Below are positions 1-7,284 of a stretch of 50,113 nt of DNA, one piece after another (position 1 is the stretch's first letter; every line of letters starts with the position of its first letter). Source of the stretch: Prevotella sp. UBA2456 (lineage in GTDB: Bacteria; Bacteroidota; Bacteroidia; Bacteroidales; Bacteroidaceae); the NCBI GenBank assembly GCA_002342415.1, contig DDPY01000038.1:297-50409 (forward strand), given 5' to 3'. The notes beneath the pieces are model-generated. The model did not search any database and was not told where the DNA came from. It saw nothing but the letters and a program-made list of their open reading frames with translations. The position numbers and the translations under genes are program-made.

Positions 1-1
1 T

Positions 2-163
2 CTCCTGCTGCTGGCCCTTCTTGGTGGTGCTGCATGCGCACAAGGTGCAGACTATACTGAGGATATAGATAAGTGGTCGTTTCATTTTCGTGACTGCTGT
101 ACTAAGTTCATCACACGGAGGAAGTTTCCTCCCCAAATCTTTTCAATATCGCTCTCGGAATAG
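2..163 (+). CDS. partial ORF with signal-peptide-like start, cut by window edge
   Basis: The frame beginning at base 2 encodes a hydrophobic leucine/alanine-rich stretch ending in ACAQG, which looks like the end of a type I signal peptide with cleavage after ACA. It is followed by acidic and aromatic residues and stops at 161-163. Its last 82 bases overlap the 3' end of the convergent C26-M19 gene. Either a short secreted protein starts left of the window, or this is a truncated gene. No family is recognised, and the part after base 82 may be read only because no stop occurs. Confidence 0.3.
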   Translation, partial: LLLLALLGGAACAQGADYTEDIDKWSFHFRDCCTKFITRRKFPPQIFSISLSE

Positions 164-1893
164 CGGCGTGCCATCAGCTGACGGGTGAAGTTCAGCAACT
201 CCGAAGAGCTGGCAAGCCCACGGATGCCACCGTCACCGTCGAAGTCGGTACCTATGCCTACATGGTCGATACCCATCACCTGGACAGCATGCTCCAGATG
301 TTGCAAAGCATCGAGCACCGTAGCCTCCGCATCCTTGACGAGGAAGCCATGATACATGGTGACCTGCATCACTCCGCCCTTGTCGGCTAAAGCCCGCATC
401 TGGTCATCCGTCAAATTGCGCGGATGATCACAGAGTGCCCGGCAACTGCTATGACTGCAAACGATAGGCTGCTGGCTGATGGCAAGAGCATCGTAGAAGC
501 TCTTCTCGCTGGCATGACTCAGGTCGACCATGATGCCCAGCCGGTTCATCTCGCGGATGACCTGCTGGCCGAAGTCGCTCACTCCATGATGCGTATTGCT
601 GCCCCGTGCCGAATCGCAAATATCGTTGTCACCATTGTGGCAAAGGGTCATATATACGATGCCTCGCTGGGCAAAGTGCAACAGATTGTCCAGTTGTCCG
701 TTGATGGCCAAACCGTTCTCGATACCCAGCATGATGCTTTTACGGCCCTGCTGCTTGTTGGCATAAAGGTCGGCAGGTGTACGGGCAATGCCAAGATATG
801 GCTGATGGTGAGTTGCTATCGCCTCTATCTTGTCGAAGATGAGGTCGGCATAAGCAGTGGGGCCCTCCACCTTGAAGTCGACCTTCGACTGGAAGGACTC
901 CCCCGGTTGGGGCTGCGGCAGATAGGCAACCATGATGGTTGCATCCTGATGGCCTTCGCTCATCTTATGCAAGTCGACCAGTATCTTCGGGTCGCGCGAG
1001 CCGAAGTCCACTCCCTGCGGAAAGAACATCGGAGTGTCGCAATGGCTGTCGAGGGTGAGCACACGCTGATGGAGGTCACAGGCAGCCCGATATCCGGCCG
1101 CCTCGCGAATGAACCACTGGAAGATGGGGCGTCCCTCTTCGGGGAGACATTCAGGATGCCACTGGACTCCCAGAATACTCTTATACTCGTTGCTCTCGAC
1201 AGCTTCGATGATGCCATCAGCAGAACGCGCCGTCACCTGCAGATGCTCGCCGGGGTCGGATACCGCCTGGTGATGGAAAGAGTTGACGTAGAGAGTTGAC
1301 AGTTGACAGTTGACAGTTGACAGTTGACAGTTGACAGTTGACAGTTGGGGGGAGGGGTTATAGATATTATATAGGATGGAATCTGGCTCGAGCACTACGC
1401 TATGGGTGGGTTCGGAGCGGCGGGCATCCTGGGAGTGCTTGACCTTGGCTATATCCGAGATGTCCTGATGCACCTTTCCGCCCAAGGCAACAGTCAAAGT
1501 CTGTATGCCCCGGCAGATGCCCAATATGGGAATCTGGCGGTTGTAGGCCAACCGCGTGATCAGCAATTCCGGCAGGTCGCGCTCAGCATTGATGCCCCCC
1601 AACCGCGGTGACGGTTCCTCGCCGACATAAAGCGGATTCAGGTCGGCTCCGCCGGTCAGCAACAGTCCGTCGATATGCTCCAAGGTATTGATGATGGCAT
1701 CAGTATCCGCCAAGGGCGGGATGATAACGGGTATGCCCCCCGCCTGCCATACGGACTTATAATAGCCTTCGCCCAGCTTACAGGTCTCATCCTCATAATT
1801 TCCCGTAATGCCAATCACTGGTTTGTGAGCGGCCTCTGGAAACGAATGATAGACAGGTTCCAGTTGGGCTGACCAGTCGAAACGGTTTGTCAT
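82..1893 (-). CDS. fusion of peptidase C26 (gamma-glutamyl hydrolase-like GATase) and M19 membrane-dipeptidase
   Basis: This 603-residue protein joins two hydrolases. Residues about 24-275 are a class I glutamine amidotransferase fold of the C26/PuuD type: nucleophile Cys127 in GICRG, and His253/Glu255 in GVQWHPE. Residues about 280-600 are an M19 renal-dipeptidase-like zinc enzyme, with the HxD metal pair at His291/Asp293, then DLSHAS, SHSSCRA and GIGTDFDGD. The pairing suggests degradation of gamma-glutamyl compounds and dipeptides in one chain. No signal peptide is visible, so it is probably cytoplasmic. Residues about 183-207 are a low-complexity STVNCQL repeat encoded by a 7-bp DNA repeat, inserted just before the conserved VNSFHHQAV. 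The gene follows the Lrp regulator by 4 bp and probably shares its transcript. Both domain assignments are firm; the substrate is unknown. Confidence 0.9.
   Translation of the reverse strand: MTNRFDWSAQLEPVYHSFPEAAHKPVIGITGNYEDETCKLGEGYYKSVWQAGGIPVIIPPLADTDAIINTLEHIDGLLLTGGADLNPLYVGEEPSPRLGGINAERDLPELLITRLAYNRQIPILGICRGIQTLTVALGGKVHQDISDIAKVKHSQDARRSEPTHSVVLEPDSILYNIYNPSPQLSTVNCQLSTVNCQLSTLYVNSFHHQAVSDPGEHLQVTARSADGIIEAVESNEYKSILGVQWHPECLPEEGRPIFQWFIREAAGYRAACDLHQRVLTLDSHCDTPMFFPQGVDFGSRDPKILVDLHKMSEGHQDATIMVAYLPQPQPGESFQSKVDFKVEGPTAYADLIFDKIEAIATHHQPYLGIARTPADLYANKQQGRKSIMLGIENGLAINGQLDNLLHFAQRGIVYMTLCHNGDNDICDSARGSNTHHGVSDFGQQVIREMNRLGIMVDLSHASEKSFYDALAISQQPIVCSHSSCRALCDHPRNLTDDQMRALADKGGVMQVTMYHGFLVKDAEATVLDALQHLEHAVQVMGIDHVGIGTDFDGDGGIRGLASSSELLNFTRQLMARRYSESDIEKIWGGNFLRVMNLVQQSRK
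1294..1347. repeat. in-gene 7-bp tandem repeat, AGTTGAC x7 plus a degenerate copy
   Basis: Seven exact head-to-tail copies of AGTTGAC start at 1294, followed by AGTTGGG. The array lies in the coding region of the C26-M19 fusion. Three units make 21 bp, so the translation repeats every seven residues (STVNCQL). A gain or loss of one unit would shift the reading frame. The same word recurs at the right end of the window (50095-50113). Confidence 0.95.
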
Positions 1894-1897
1894 ACGC

Positions 1898-2362
1898 TTA
1901 TTCGTCTATGGTTACAGGAATTTCACGCTTAATGCTCTGCTCCAACGAGATCAGCGTCTCGGTAGCCACCACTCCGGGAATATCCTGCAAGCGTCCGTTG
2001 AGCAAGTGCATCAGCTGCTCATTGTCGCGTGCATAGAGCTTGACCAGCATGGTGTAGGGGCCGGTGGTAAAGTGACATTCCACGATTTCGGGTATCTGAA
2101 GCAGCCGCTCTACCACATCCTTATACATATTGCCGCGTTCAAGCGTGATGCCCACATAGGTACAGGTAGAATATCCCAGACTCTTGGGATTCACATCAAA
2201 ACCGCTACCCATAATGACATCGCCCTCTATCAGATGCTGTACGCGCTGATGTATGGCAGCCCGCGACACATTGCACTCTGCGGCTACGTCCTTGAAAGGG
2301 ATGCGCGCATTCTTAGACAAGATACTGAGTATCTTTTTATCAAGATTGTCTATTTTATCCAT
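1898..2362 (-). CDS. Lrp/AsnC family transcriptional regulator
   Basis: This 154-residue protein has the standard Lrp/AsnC layout: an N-terminal helix-turn-helix (residues about 4-50, beginning DNLDKKILSILSKNAR, with recognition helix around SRAAIHQRV) and a C-terminal RAM/ACT-like effector domain (about 70-145). Family members bind DNA as octamers or dodecamers and respond to amino acids. It has its own promoter (2394-2424) and lies 4 bp upstream of the C26-M19 peptidase gene, so it may control amino acid or peptide use. That link is inferred from position only. Confidence 0.92.
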   Translation of the reverse strand: MDKIDNLDKKILSILSKNARIPFKDVAAECNVSRAAIHQRVQHLIEGDVIMGSGFDVNPKSLGYSTCTYVGITLERGNMYKDVVERLLQIPEIVECHFTTGPYTMLVKLYARDNEQLMHLLNGRLQDIPGVVATETLISLEQSIKREIPVTIDE

Positions 2363-2393
2363 TGCTTCGAGTTGATAGTTTACAATTTGTAAG

Positions 2394-2424
2394 CAAAAGT
2401 ACGGATTTTTATTGAAACCTGCAA
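2394..2424 (-). promoter_or_regulatory. Bacteroidota-type promoter of the Lrp gene
   Basis: On the minus strand the -7 box TACTTTTG is at 2401-2394 and a TTG -33 element is at 2424-2422, with 20 bp between them. This matches the known Bacteroidota housekeeping sigma consensus. Confidence 0.75.
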
Positions 2425-2442
2425 CTTTTTATCCAAAAATCT

Positions 2443-3072
2443 TCATTTCTGCTTACGAATTAGCGTCAATCCGTCACGTAATGGCAGAATAACCTGTTCC
2501 ACACGGCTGTCATTCATCACGTAATCATTGAAAGTCTCGATGCCCTGTGTCTGCGGGTCGCGGTCATACGAACGGTCTACCACATGACCGTCCCAGAGTG
2601 TATTGTCAGCCAGGATAAAACCACCTGGCCGCAAGACGGAGAGTGCCATCTCGTAGGTATCACGATAGGTGCGCTTGTCACCATCGATAAATGCCATATC
2701 GAAGGTGATGCCCAGTTTGGGAGCCTCGGTAATCGCATCACCGATGATGAAGCGTATCTTGTCACTGACGGGCGACTGTTCAATCCAAGGACGGGTGAAA
2801 TCCTCCTGTTCGTCATTGATTTCGAAAGTATAGACCATACCGCCCTCCTCCAGTCCTTCAGCCAGACAAATGGCCGAATAGCCGCTGAATGTGCCCACCT
2901 CTAAGATATTCTTAGGCCTGATCATGCTCACGAGCATCTTCAGCAGCCGTCCTTGCAGATGGCCTGAAGCCATGCGCCCATGCAGCATGTGGATATTGGT
3001 TGCCCGCCAGAGCCGATACAGGTATTCCGGCTCCGGGGCAATGTGCTGCTCTATGTATTCGTCGAGGGTCAT
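2443..3072 (-). CDS. class I SAM-dependent O-methyltransferase (family 3, catechol/caffeoyl-CoA type)
   Basis: This 209-residue protein has the O-methyltransferase family 3 signature: SAM-binding motif I as LEVGTFSGYSA (about 57-67), the acidic ligand region VYTFEIND, DMAFIDGDK in the metal-binding area, and ILADNTLWDG. Members are Mg2+-dependent methyltransferases on catechol-like hydroxyls, or tRNA modifiers such as TrmR; the substrate cannot be read from the sequence. The start ATG overlaps the aroQ stop (ATGA), so it is translationally coupled to aroQ. Confidence 0.88.
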   Translation of the reverse strand: MTLDEYIEQHIAPEPEYLYRLWRATNIHMLHGRMASGHLQGRLLKMLVSMIRPKNILEVGTFSGYSAICLAEGLEEGGMVYTFEINDEQEDFTRPWIEQSPVSDKIRFIIGDAITEAPKLGITFDMAFIDGDKRTYRDTYEMALSVLRPGGFILADNTLWDGHVVDRSYDRDPQTQGIETFNDYVMNDSRVEQVILPLRDGLTLIRKQK

Positions 3073-3482
3073 TTCAATGCTTCAATGGCAAGACGGTAAG
3101 AGTCCAGTCCGAATCCGCAGATAACCCCCTTGCAAGCCGACGAGATAAAGGAATGGTGGCGGAACTCCTCGCGCTGGTGAACATTGGAAATATGCACCTC
3201 GATGACGGGACACTTCAGTGAGCGGATGCAGTCGTGTAGTGCCACAGAGGTATGGGTATAGGCTCCGGCATTGAGCACAATGCCATCGTAGCTGAAACCT
3301 ACCTCCTGCATCTTGTTGATCAGTTCACCCTCGATATTACTCTGATAATAGTCTATCTCGATGTCCGGATAACGAGCCTGCAGCTGGGGCAGATACTGGT
3401 CGAACGACGAAGAGCCGTAGATGCCCGGCTCGCGCGTACCCAGGAGATTGAGATTGGGTCCGTTGATGATTTGTATTTTCAT
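3069..3482 (-). CDS. aroQ: type II 3-dehydroquinate dehydratase
   Basis: This enzyme dehydrates 3-dehydroquinate to 3-dehydroshikimate in the shikimate pathway. The 137-residue protein begins MKIQIINGPNLNLLGTREP, the classic type II start, and has NAGAYTHTSVALHD (active-site loop) and EVHISNVHQREEFRHHS. Length is normal for the family. A longer reading frame upstream is rejected because MKIQ is the conserved N terminus and the promoter lies at 3512-3542. It shares a 20-bp palindromic promoter core with divergent xerD. Confidence 0.96.
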   Translation of the reverse strand: MKIQIINGPNLNLLGTREPGIYGSSSFDQYLPQLQARYPDIEIDYYQSNIEGELINKMQEVGFSYDGIVLNAGAYTHTSVALHDCIRSLKCPVIEVHISNVHQREEFRHHSFISSACKGVICGFGLDSYRLAIEALK

Positions 3483-3499
3483 ATTTCGAATATTTTTAT

Positions 3500-3542
3500 T
3501 ACTTTTGCAGGCAAAAGTACGAAATAAAATGGAAACTGACAA
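3500..3542. promoter_or_regulatory. overlapping divergent promoters of xerD and aroQ
   Basis: TACTTTTG at 3500-3507 (plus) and its mirror CAAAAGTA at 3512-3519 (minus box TACTTTTG) form a 20-bp palindrome. The minus-strand promoter also has a TTG -33 element at 3542-3540 with a 20-bp spacer. No good -33 element is seen for the plus-strand box. The two polymerases would compete for the same DNA. Confidence 0.65.
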
Positions 3543-4440
3543 GAAAACAGAGGCAAATATTGTGCGGGCATACCAAAGATACCTGAAATTGCAACGTGGC
3601 TATTCCGTCCACACGCTGGAAGCCTACCGCCGCGATTTGGAGAAGCTGCTCCTTTATCTGGAACAAGAGGAGAAGCATGTCTTAGATGTGCAACTGGCGG
3701 ACCTGCAACATTTTGCAGCCGGTCTGCACGACATCGGTATCCATCCCCGCTCGCAGTGCCGCATCCTGAGCGGTGTGCGCTCTTTCTTTCGTTTCCTGCA
3801 ACTGGACGGCTATCGTGATGACGACCCCTCAGAGCTGCTGGAATCGCCCGTATTAGGCGAGCACCTGCCAGAAGTATTGTCAGCCGACGAGGTGGATGCC
3901 CTCGAAAACAGCATCGACCTCTCCAAATGGGAGGGGCAGCGCAACCGAGCCATCATTGAAGTGCTGTTCAGCTGCGGCCTGCGCGTCAGTGAACTGGTGA
4001 ACCTGAAACTGTCAAACCTCTATCTGAGCGAACAGTATATCCGGGTCTTCGGCAAGGAGAGCAAGGAGCGCCTGGTGCCCATCTCGCCCAAGGCTATCAG
4101 GGAGCTGCAGAACTGGTTTGTAGACCGTAACCTCATGAAGATTAAGCCCGGAGAAGAAGACTATGTGTTTCTAAACCGTCGCGGGGCCCATCTGACACGT
4201 GTCATGATTCTCATCATGATCAAGCAGCAGGCCGCCCTTGCCGGCATCCAGAAGACCATCTCGCCCCATACCCTTCGGCACTCGTTTGCCACGGCACTCT
4301 TGGAGGGAGGTGCCGACCTGCGTGCTATTCAGGCCATGTTGGGACACGAGTCTATCGGCACCACCGAAATCTATACCCATATTGATATGTCGACCCTGCG
4401 ACAGCAGATTTTGGAGCACCATCCGCGCAACATGAAATAA
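3529..4440 (+). CDS. xerD: tyrosine recombinase XerD (chromosome dimer resolution)
   Basis: This 303-residue site-specific recombinase has an N-terminal SAM-like core-binding domain (about 10-95) and a C-terminal catalytic domain. The catalytic set is visible: Arg152 in CGLRVSEL, Lys in FGKESKERLVP, HTLRHSFAT (His-x-x-Arg), LGHESIGTTEIYTH and the nucleophile Tyr282. The ATG at 3529 is chosen because it gives METDKK at the usual N terminus and lies just after the promoter box. Length and motifs fit a housekeeping XerD/XerC acting at dif during division, rather than a mobile-element integrase. It is monocistronic here. Whether it is the XerC or XerD partner is less sure. Confidence 0.9.
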   Translation: METDKKTEANIVRAYQRYLKLQRGYSVHTLEAYRRDLEKLLLYLEQEEKHVLDVQLADLQHFAAGLHDIGIHPRSQCRILSGVRSFFRFLQLDGYRDDDPSELLESPVLGEHLPEVLSADEVDALENSIDLSKWEGQRNRAIIEVLFSCGLRVSELVNLKLSNLYLSEQYIRVFGKESKERLVPISPKAIRELQNWFVDRNLMKIKPGEEDYVFLNRRGAHLTRVMILIMIKQQAALAGIQKTISPHTLRHSFATALLEGGADLRAIQAMLGHESIGTTEIYTHIDMSTLRQQILEHHPRNMK

Positions 4441-4484
4441 GGTTTTTAGCATCGCTTTAGGCAGGGTTCAGACAGGTACATGCC

Positions 4485-4511
4485 ATACACATACCATACA
4501 CATACCATACC
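4485..4511. repeat. 11-bp tandem repeat ATACACATACC
   Basis: Two exact copies (4485-4495, 4496-4506) and the first part of a third follow xerD, in the otherwise empty stretch 4441-4577. No gene or clear xerD terminator is seen there. Confidence 0.85.
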
Positions 4512-4577
4512 CTGGAGCATGGGACAAGTATGGCTAATGCCTGTCATCTACCTTCATAAAACGACGCATAGCTGATA

Positions 4578-4608
4578 ACAAAAAAAGGAGAGCATTTGAA
4601 TGCTCCCC
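4578..4608 (-). terminator. intrinsic terminator of the tRNA-Leu transcript
   Basis: GAGCATT (4590-4596) pairs with AATGCTC (4599-4605) across a 2-nt centre, with flanking G/C pairs. On the minus strand the stem is followed by a run of T (complement of the A-run 4578-4586). Confidence 0.75.
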
Positions 4609-4611
4609 TTC

Positions 4612-4682
4612 GTGCCGCGAGCGGGACTCTTACTAAGAGCCGCTCTCGCTCAAACGAGCGTCTTGTGCCGCGAGCGGGACTC
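4612..4682. repeat. 18-bp direct repeat copying the 3' end of tRNA-Leu
   Basis: The 18-mer GTGCCGCGAGCGGGACTC is present at 4612-4629 and 4665-4682. The second copy is the acceptor stem and T-arm end of the tRNA (minus strand). The first copy lies 53 bp downstream in the tRNA trailer. The DNA between them contains small inverted repeats (for example CGCTC-AAA-CGAGCG). Confidence 0.85.
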
Positions 4683-4749
4683 GAACCCGCACAGCCGTTA
4701 TGGCCAAGGGATTTTAAGTCCCTCGTGTCTACCATTCCACCATCGCGGC
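4666..4749 (-). tRNA. tRNA-Leu, anticodon UAA
   Basis: On the minus strand the 84-nt sequence starts GCCGCGATGGTGGAATGG. The acceptor stem GCCGCGA pairs with TCGCGGC, followed by discriminator A. The anticodon loop reads ACTTAAAATC with anticodon TAA. A variable arm of class II size (CTTGGCCATAACGGCTG region) and a GGTTCGAGTCC T-arm are present. CCA is not encoded. All features fit leucine. Confidence 0.96.
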
Positions 4750-4775
4750 GACCTTGGTATCTTAAAAACCGGTTG

Positions 4776-4783
4776 CAAAGGTA
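4776..4783 (-). promoter_or_regulatory. -7 box of the tRNA-Leu promoter
   Basis: The minus strand reads TACCTTTG here, about 27 nt before the tRNA 5' end. No convincing TTTG -33 element is seen upstream, where a short GTGAAAA-type word repeat (4795-4821) lies. Confidence 0.5.
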
Positions 4784-4853
4784 CAAAAAAAAAGTGTAAA
4801 GCGAAAAGTGAAAAGTGAAAAATTTACTTACGCAATGCATTTTCTTTTGTTTT

Positions 4854-5429
4854 TTACCGCTTTGTACCTACAAAGACATAGCCCAAAGGCCCTGTTGTAG
4901 TGGCTAAATACTTCTGCAATCCCACATCGCCCTCCTCGCCATTTTGAATGATTCCACCATTGTTCAGGTCGTACTTCTTGCCACATTTGCTGCATTTGGC
5001 AATACCATCAGACCCTACGGAAACAGCAAACTTGGGATTGAGGGTGTTGTTCTCACGACGCACACAGTTGGGACATTGCACATCATATCCCACAAAACCA
5101 CCGTTCGGTGTCTCATTGAAAGTCTGGAACCCGACGATGATACCATTATTAAGTCCCAGAATCTGGTTCGCCAGTTTCTCCATTTCCGACTTGGGCTGCC
5201 GTGAGGTTATGTTCTGATTGTTCTGAAAGACATAATAGAGCCCATCTTCACGAATAAGGCAGAACACACCACGGGAATTAGCATTCATGGCAGTAGCCAA
5301 TGCCGGGTCCTGATGGATGGAATTATCGTAGCCGAAGCGACAGGGCCAGGTGGAATACTCACCCTCGGCCTGACAGCCTGCCAGCATGAGAGCCGTTACG
5401 GCAATAGCAAGCAGATGGTGCACTCTCAT
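4854..5429 (-). CDS. hypothetical lipoprotein with two CxxC pairs
   Basis: This 191-residue protein starts MRVHHLLAIAVTALMLAGC, a lipoprotein signal with lipobox LAGC (Cys19). The mature part has CPNC (about 120) and CSKC (about 146), about 23 residues apart, resembling a zinc ribbon or a small metal site. Family unknown. A Rieske-type site is unlikely because the histidines are missing. The start codon overlaps the argH stop (ATGA), so it is coupled to argH, although no functional link to arginine synthesis is evident. It is last in the pyrE-SRPBCC-argH unit. Confidence 0.75.
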   Translation of the reverse strand: MRVHHLLAIAVTALMLAGCQAEGEYSTWPCRFGYDNSIHQDPALATAMNANSRGVFCLIREDGLYYVFQNNQNITSRQPKSEMEKLANQILGLNNGIIVGFQTFNETPNGGFVGYDVQCPNCVRRENNTLNPKFAVSVGSDGIAKCSKCGKKYDLNNGGIIQNGEEGDVGLQKYLATTTGPLGYVFVGTKR

Positions 5430-6763
5430 CGCAGCAACTCCTTTTCGGCATTCTTCACCCGCTCGAAGGAGAAGCCTTCGAGCACTGTGGTCATCAGGGC
5501 CTCGATGCGGTCGTTGCAGAGGTTGCCGATGGAGCCTTCGTGGGTGTGATGGATATTCTTGTCGGGGCGGAAGGTGCCGGCCTCTATCTCCAGACCTACC
5601 TGACGGTAGGCATCGCGGAAGGGTAAGCCCTCCGCAGCGAGCTTGTTCACCGTCTCGACGGAGAACATCGGGTCGTATAGGGGGTTGTCGAGAATGTCCT
5701 CGCGCACCTCTATCTTGTTGATGATATAAGCCGCCATCTGCAGGCAGTCTTTCAGTTCGCCGAAGGCAGGCAGGAACACCTCCTTGATGATCTGCAAGTC
5801 GCGGAAGTAGCCGACAGGCAGGTTGTTCATGATGAGCGTCACCTGCTGGGGCAGTGCCTGCAGCTTGTTGCACTTAGCACGAATCAGTTCGAAGACATCA
5901 GGATTCTTCTTGTGCGGCATGATGCTGGAACCCGTAGTACACTCCTTGGGCAGGCGGACGAACGAGAAGTTCTGCGAATTGAACAGGCAGGCATCGAAAG
6001 CCAGCTTTGCCAATGTGCCGGCAATAGTGGCGAGGGCAAAGCCCACATTGCGTTCCATCTTTCCCCGTCCCATCTGGGCATACACCACATTATAGTCCAT
6101 GGAATCGAAGCCCAACAGGTCGGTAGTCATCTGGCGGTTCAAGGGGAAGCTCGAACCATAGCCGGCGGCAGAGCCTAAGGGATTGCGGTTCGTCATCTTA
6201 TAGGCAGCCTGCAGGAAGAGCATATCGTCACAGAGGCTCTCGGCATAGGCTCCGAACCACAGGCCGAAGCTGCTGGGCATGGCCACCTGCAGATGGGTAT
6301 AGCCCGGCATCAATACCTGCTTATACTGTTCGCTCTTCTGAATCAGTTCGTCGAAGAGCACCTTCACAGCCTCGGCCACTTCCATCAGCTCATGGCGGGT
6401 GAAGAGCTTCAGGTCTACCAGCACCTGATCGTTGCGCGAGCGGCCAGAGTGTATCTTCTTGCCCATATCGCCGAGCTTACGGGTGAGCATCAGTTCCACC
6501 TGCGAGTGGACATCCTCAACCCCCTCTTCAATCACAAATTCGCCACGCTGACACACCGCATAGATATTTTTCAACTCAGCCAGCAACAAGGGCAGCTCGT
6601 CCTTGCCAATCAGTCCGATGGACTCCAGCATGGTGATATGGGCCATAGAGCCCAGCACATCGTAAGGTGCGAGATAGAGGTCCATCTCACGGTCACGGCC
6701 GACGGTGAAGCGCTCAATCTCGGCATTCACCTCGAAATTCTTTTCCCAGAGTTTGTTTGCCAT
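5426..6763 (-). CDS. argH: argininosuccinate lyase
   Basis: ArgH splits argininosuccinate into arginine and fumarate, the last step of arginine synthesis. The 445-residue protein begins MANKLWEKNFEVN, has HSGRSRNDQV near residue 110 and the fumarase/aspartase signature GSSIMPHKKNPD (about 275-286). The start at 6763 is chosen because the upstream codons are derived from a low-complexity spacer. It lies between an SRPBCC gene and a lipoprotein gene that overlaps its stop. Confidence 0.96.
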   Translation of the reverse strand: MANKLWEKNFEVNAEIERFTVGRDREMDLYLAPYDVLGSMAHITMLESIGLIGKDELPLLLAELKNIYAVCQRGEFVIEEGVEDVHSQVELMLTRKLGDMGKKIHSGRSRNDQVLVDLKLFTRHELMEVAEAVKVLFDELIQKSEQYKQVLMPGYTHLQVAMPSSFGLWFGAYAESLCDDMLFLQAAYKMTNRNPLGSAAGYGSSFPLNRQMTTDLLGFDSMDYNVVYAQMGRGKMERNVGFALATIAGTLAKLAFDACLFNSQNFSFVRLPKECTTGSSIMPHKKNPDVFELIRAKCNKLQALPQQVTLIMNNLPVGYFRDLQIIKEVFLPAFGELKDCLQMAAYIINKIEVREDILDNPLYDPMFSVETVNKLAAEGLPFRDAYRQVGLEIEAGTFRPDKNIHHTHEGSIGNLCNDRIEALMTTVLEGFSFERVKNAEKELLR

Positions 6764-6785
6764 TTTTTTCTTGCAATGATTTTTT

Positions 6786-6820
6786 GAGATTTCGAGATAT
6801 CGATATATCGGCATATCGAG
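6786..6820. repeat. ATATCG word repeat in the SRPBCC-argH spacer
   Basis: Degenerate copies of an ATATCG/ATTTCG word occur head to tail. The same word family appears at 41819-41870, 35 kb away. No gene lies in the stretch. Confidence 0.7.
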
Positions 6821-6832
6821 CCCCGCCCTCTC

Positions 6833-7246
6833 TTATTTAAACGGTATCTGCGCCAACGCATCGGCAATCTTCTCCACACCGTCCTGCAGCGGACCGCTCA
6901 CCATTCCCTTCAGCATGAAGGGGATGTCGGCCTTCACCGTGACCTTCATCTTGCTCTCTGACGCGCTGACGGGCAGGGTCTGTATCCAGAGGTTGAAGGG
7001 CAGGGGCGACTGTTCGGCCTCAAACTTCACGCACTTATTCTCCTCGCGCTCGATGATGCGCAGCTTAATGGTTCCCACAGGAGCCACGCTGACCTCTACC
7101 GAATCGCTGTCAAACTTAAAGCTCTCCAACTTGTCCTCGGGCACACGGTCGCGCACGCGCTCCAAATTGCTCAGGTCGCTGATGTTGCGATAGACATCTT
7201 CGACAGGATAGCCTATCTGCTTTACGCTACTTTCAAACTTTGTCAC
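6833..7246 (-). CDS. SRPBCC (START-like) family protein
   Basis: This 137-residue protein begins MTKFESSVKQIGYPVEDVYRNISDLSNL and ends with a long amphipathic helix (GVEKIADALAQIPF), with alternating strand patterns between: the helix-grip fold of the polyketide cyclase/SRPBCC superfamily. Members bind hydrophobic ligands in a deep pocket. The ligand is unknown. It lies between pyrE and argH in one minus-strand unit. Confidence 0.8.
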   Translation of the reverse strand: MTKFESSVKQIGYPVEDVYRNISDLSNLERVRDRVPEDKLESFKFDSDSVEVSVAPVGTIKLRIIEREENKCVKFEAEQSPLPFNLWIQTLPVSASESKMKVTVKADIPFMLKGMVSGPLQDGVEKIADALAQIPFK

Positions 7247-7251
7247 CTTGA

Positions 7252-7284
7252 TTATTTACTATTTACGGATTTACTATTTTTTAT
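7252..7284. repeat. TTTACTA word repeat in the pyrE-SRPBCC spacer
   Basis: Degenerate head-to-tail copies of ATTTACTATTT lie between the two genes. The complementary word AAATAGTAAAT recurs three times in the arylacetate operon. Confidence 0.65.

Noticed and set aside
424..1299. 291-codon open frame on the plus strand
   Set aside because: It is antisense to the well-supported C26-M19 gene, has no recognisable domain, and the opposite frame has all catalytic motifs.
1294..1347. AGTTGAC array as a CRISPR or iteron origin
   Set aside because: Units are 7 bp without spacers and lie in a coding region. No Cas or replication genes are near.
3529..4749. xerD plus tRNA-Leu with a duplicated end as an integrative element
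   Set aside because: The recombinase has the length and motifs of housekeeping XerD, shares its promoter with aroQ, and no mobile genes lie between it and the tRNA.
4854..5873. 339-codon reading of the lipoprotein gene extended upstream
   Set aside because: The extension runs through argH in another frame. The ATG at 5429 gives a perfect lipoprotein signal.
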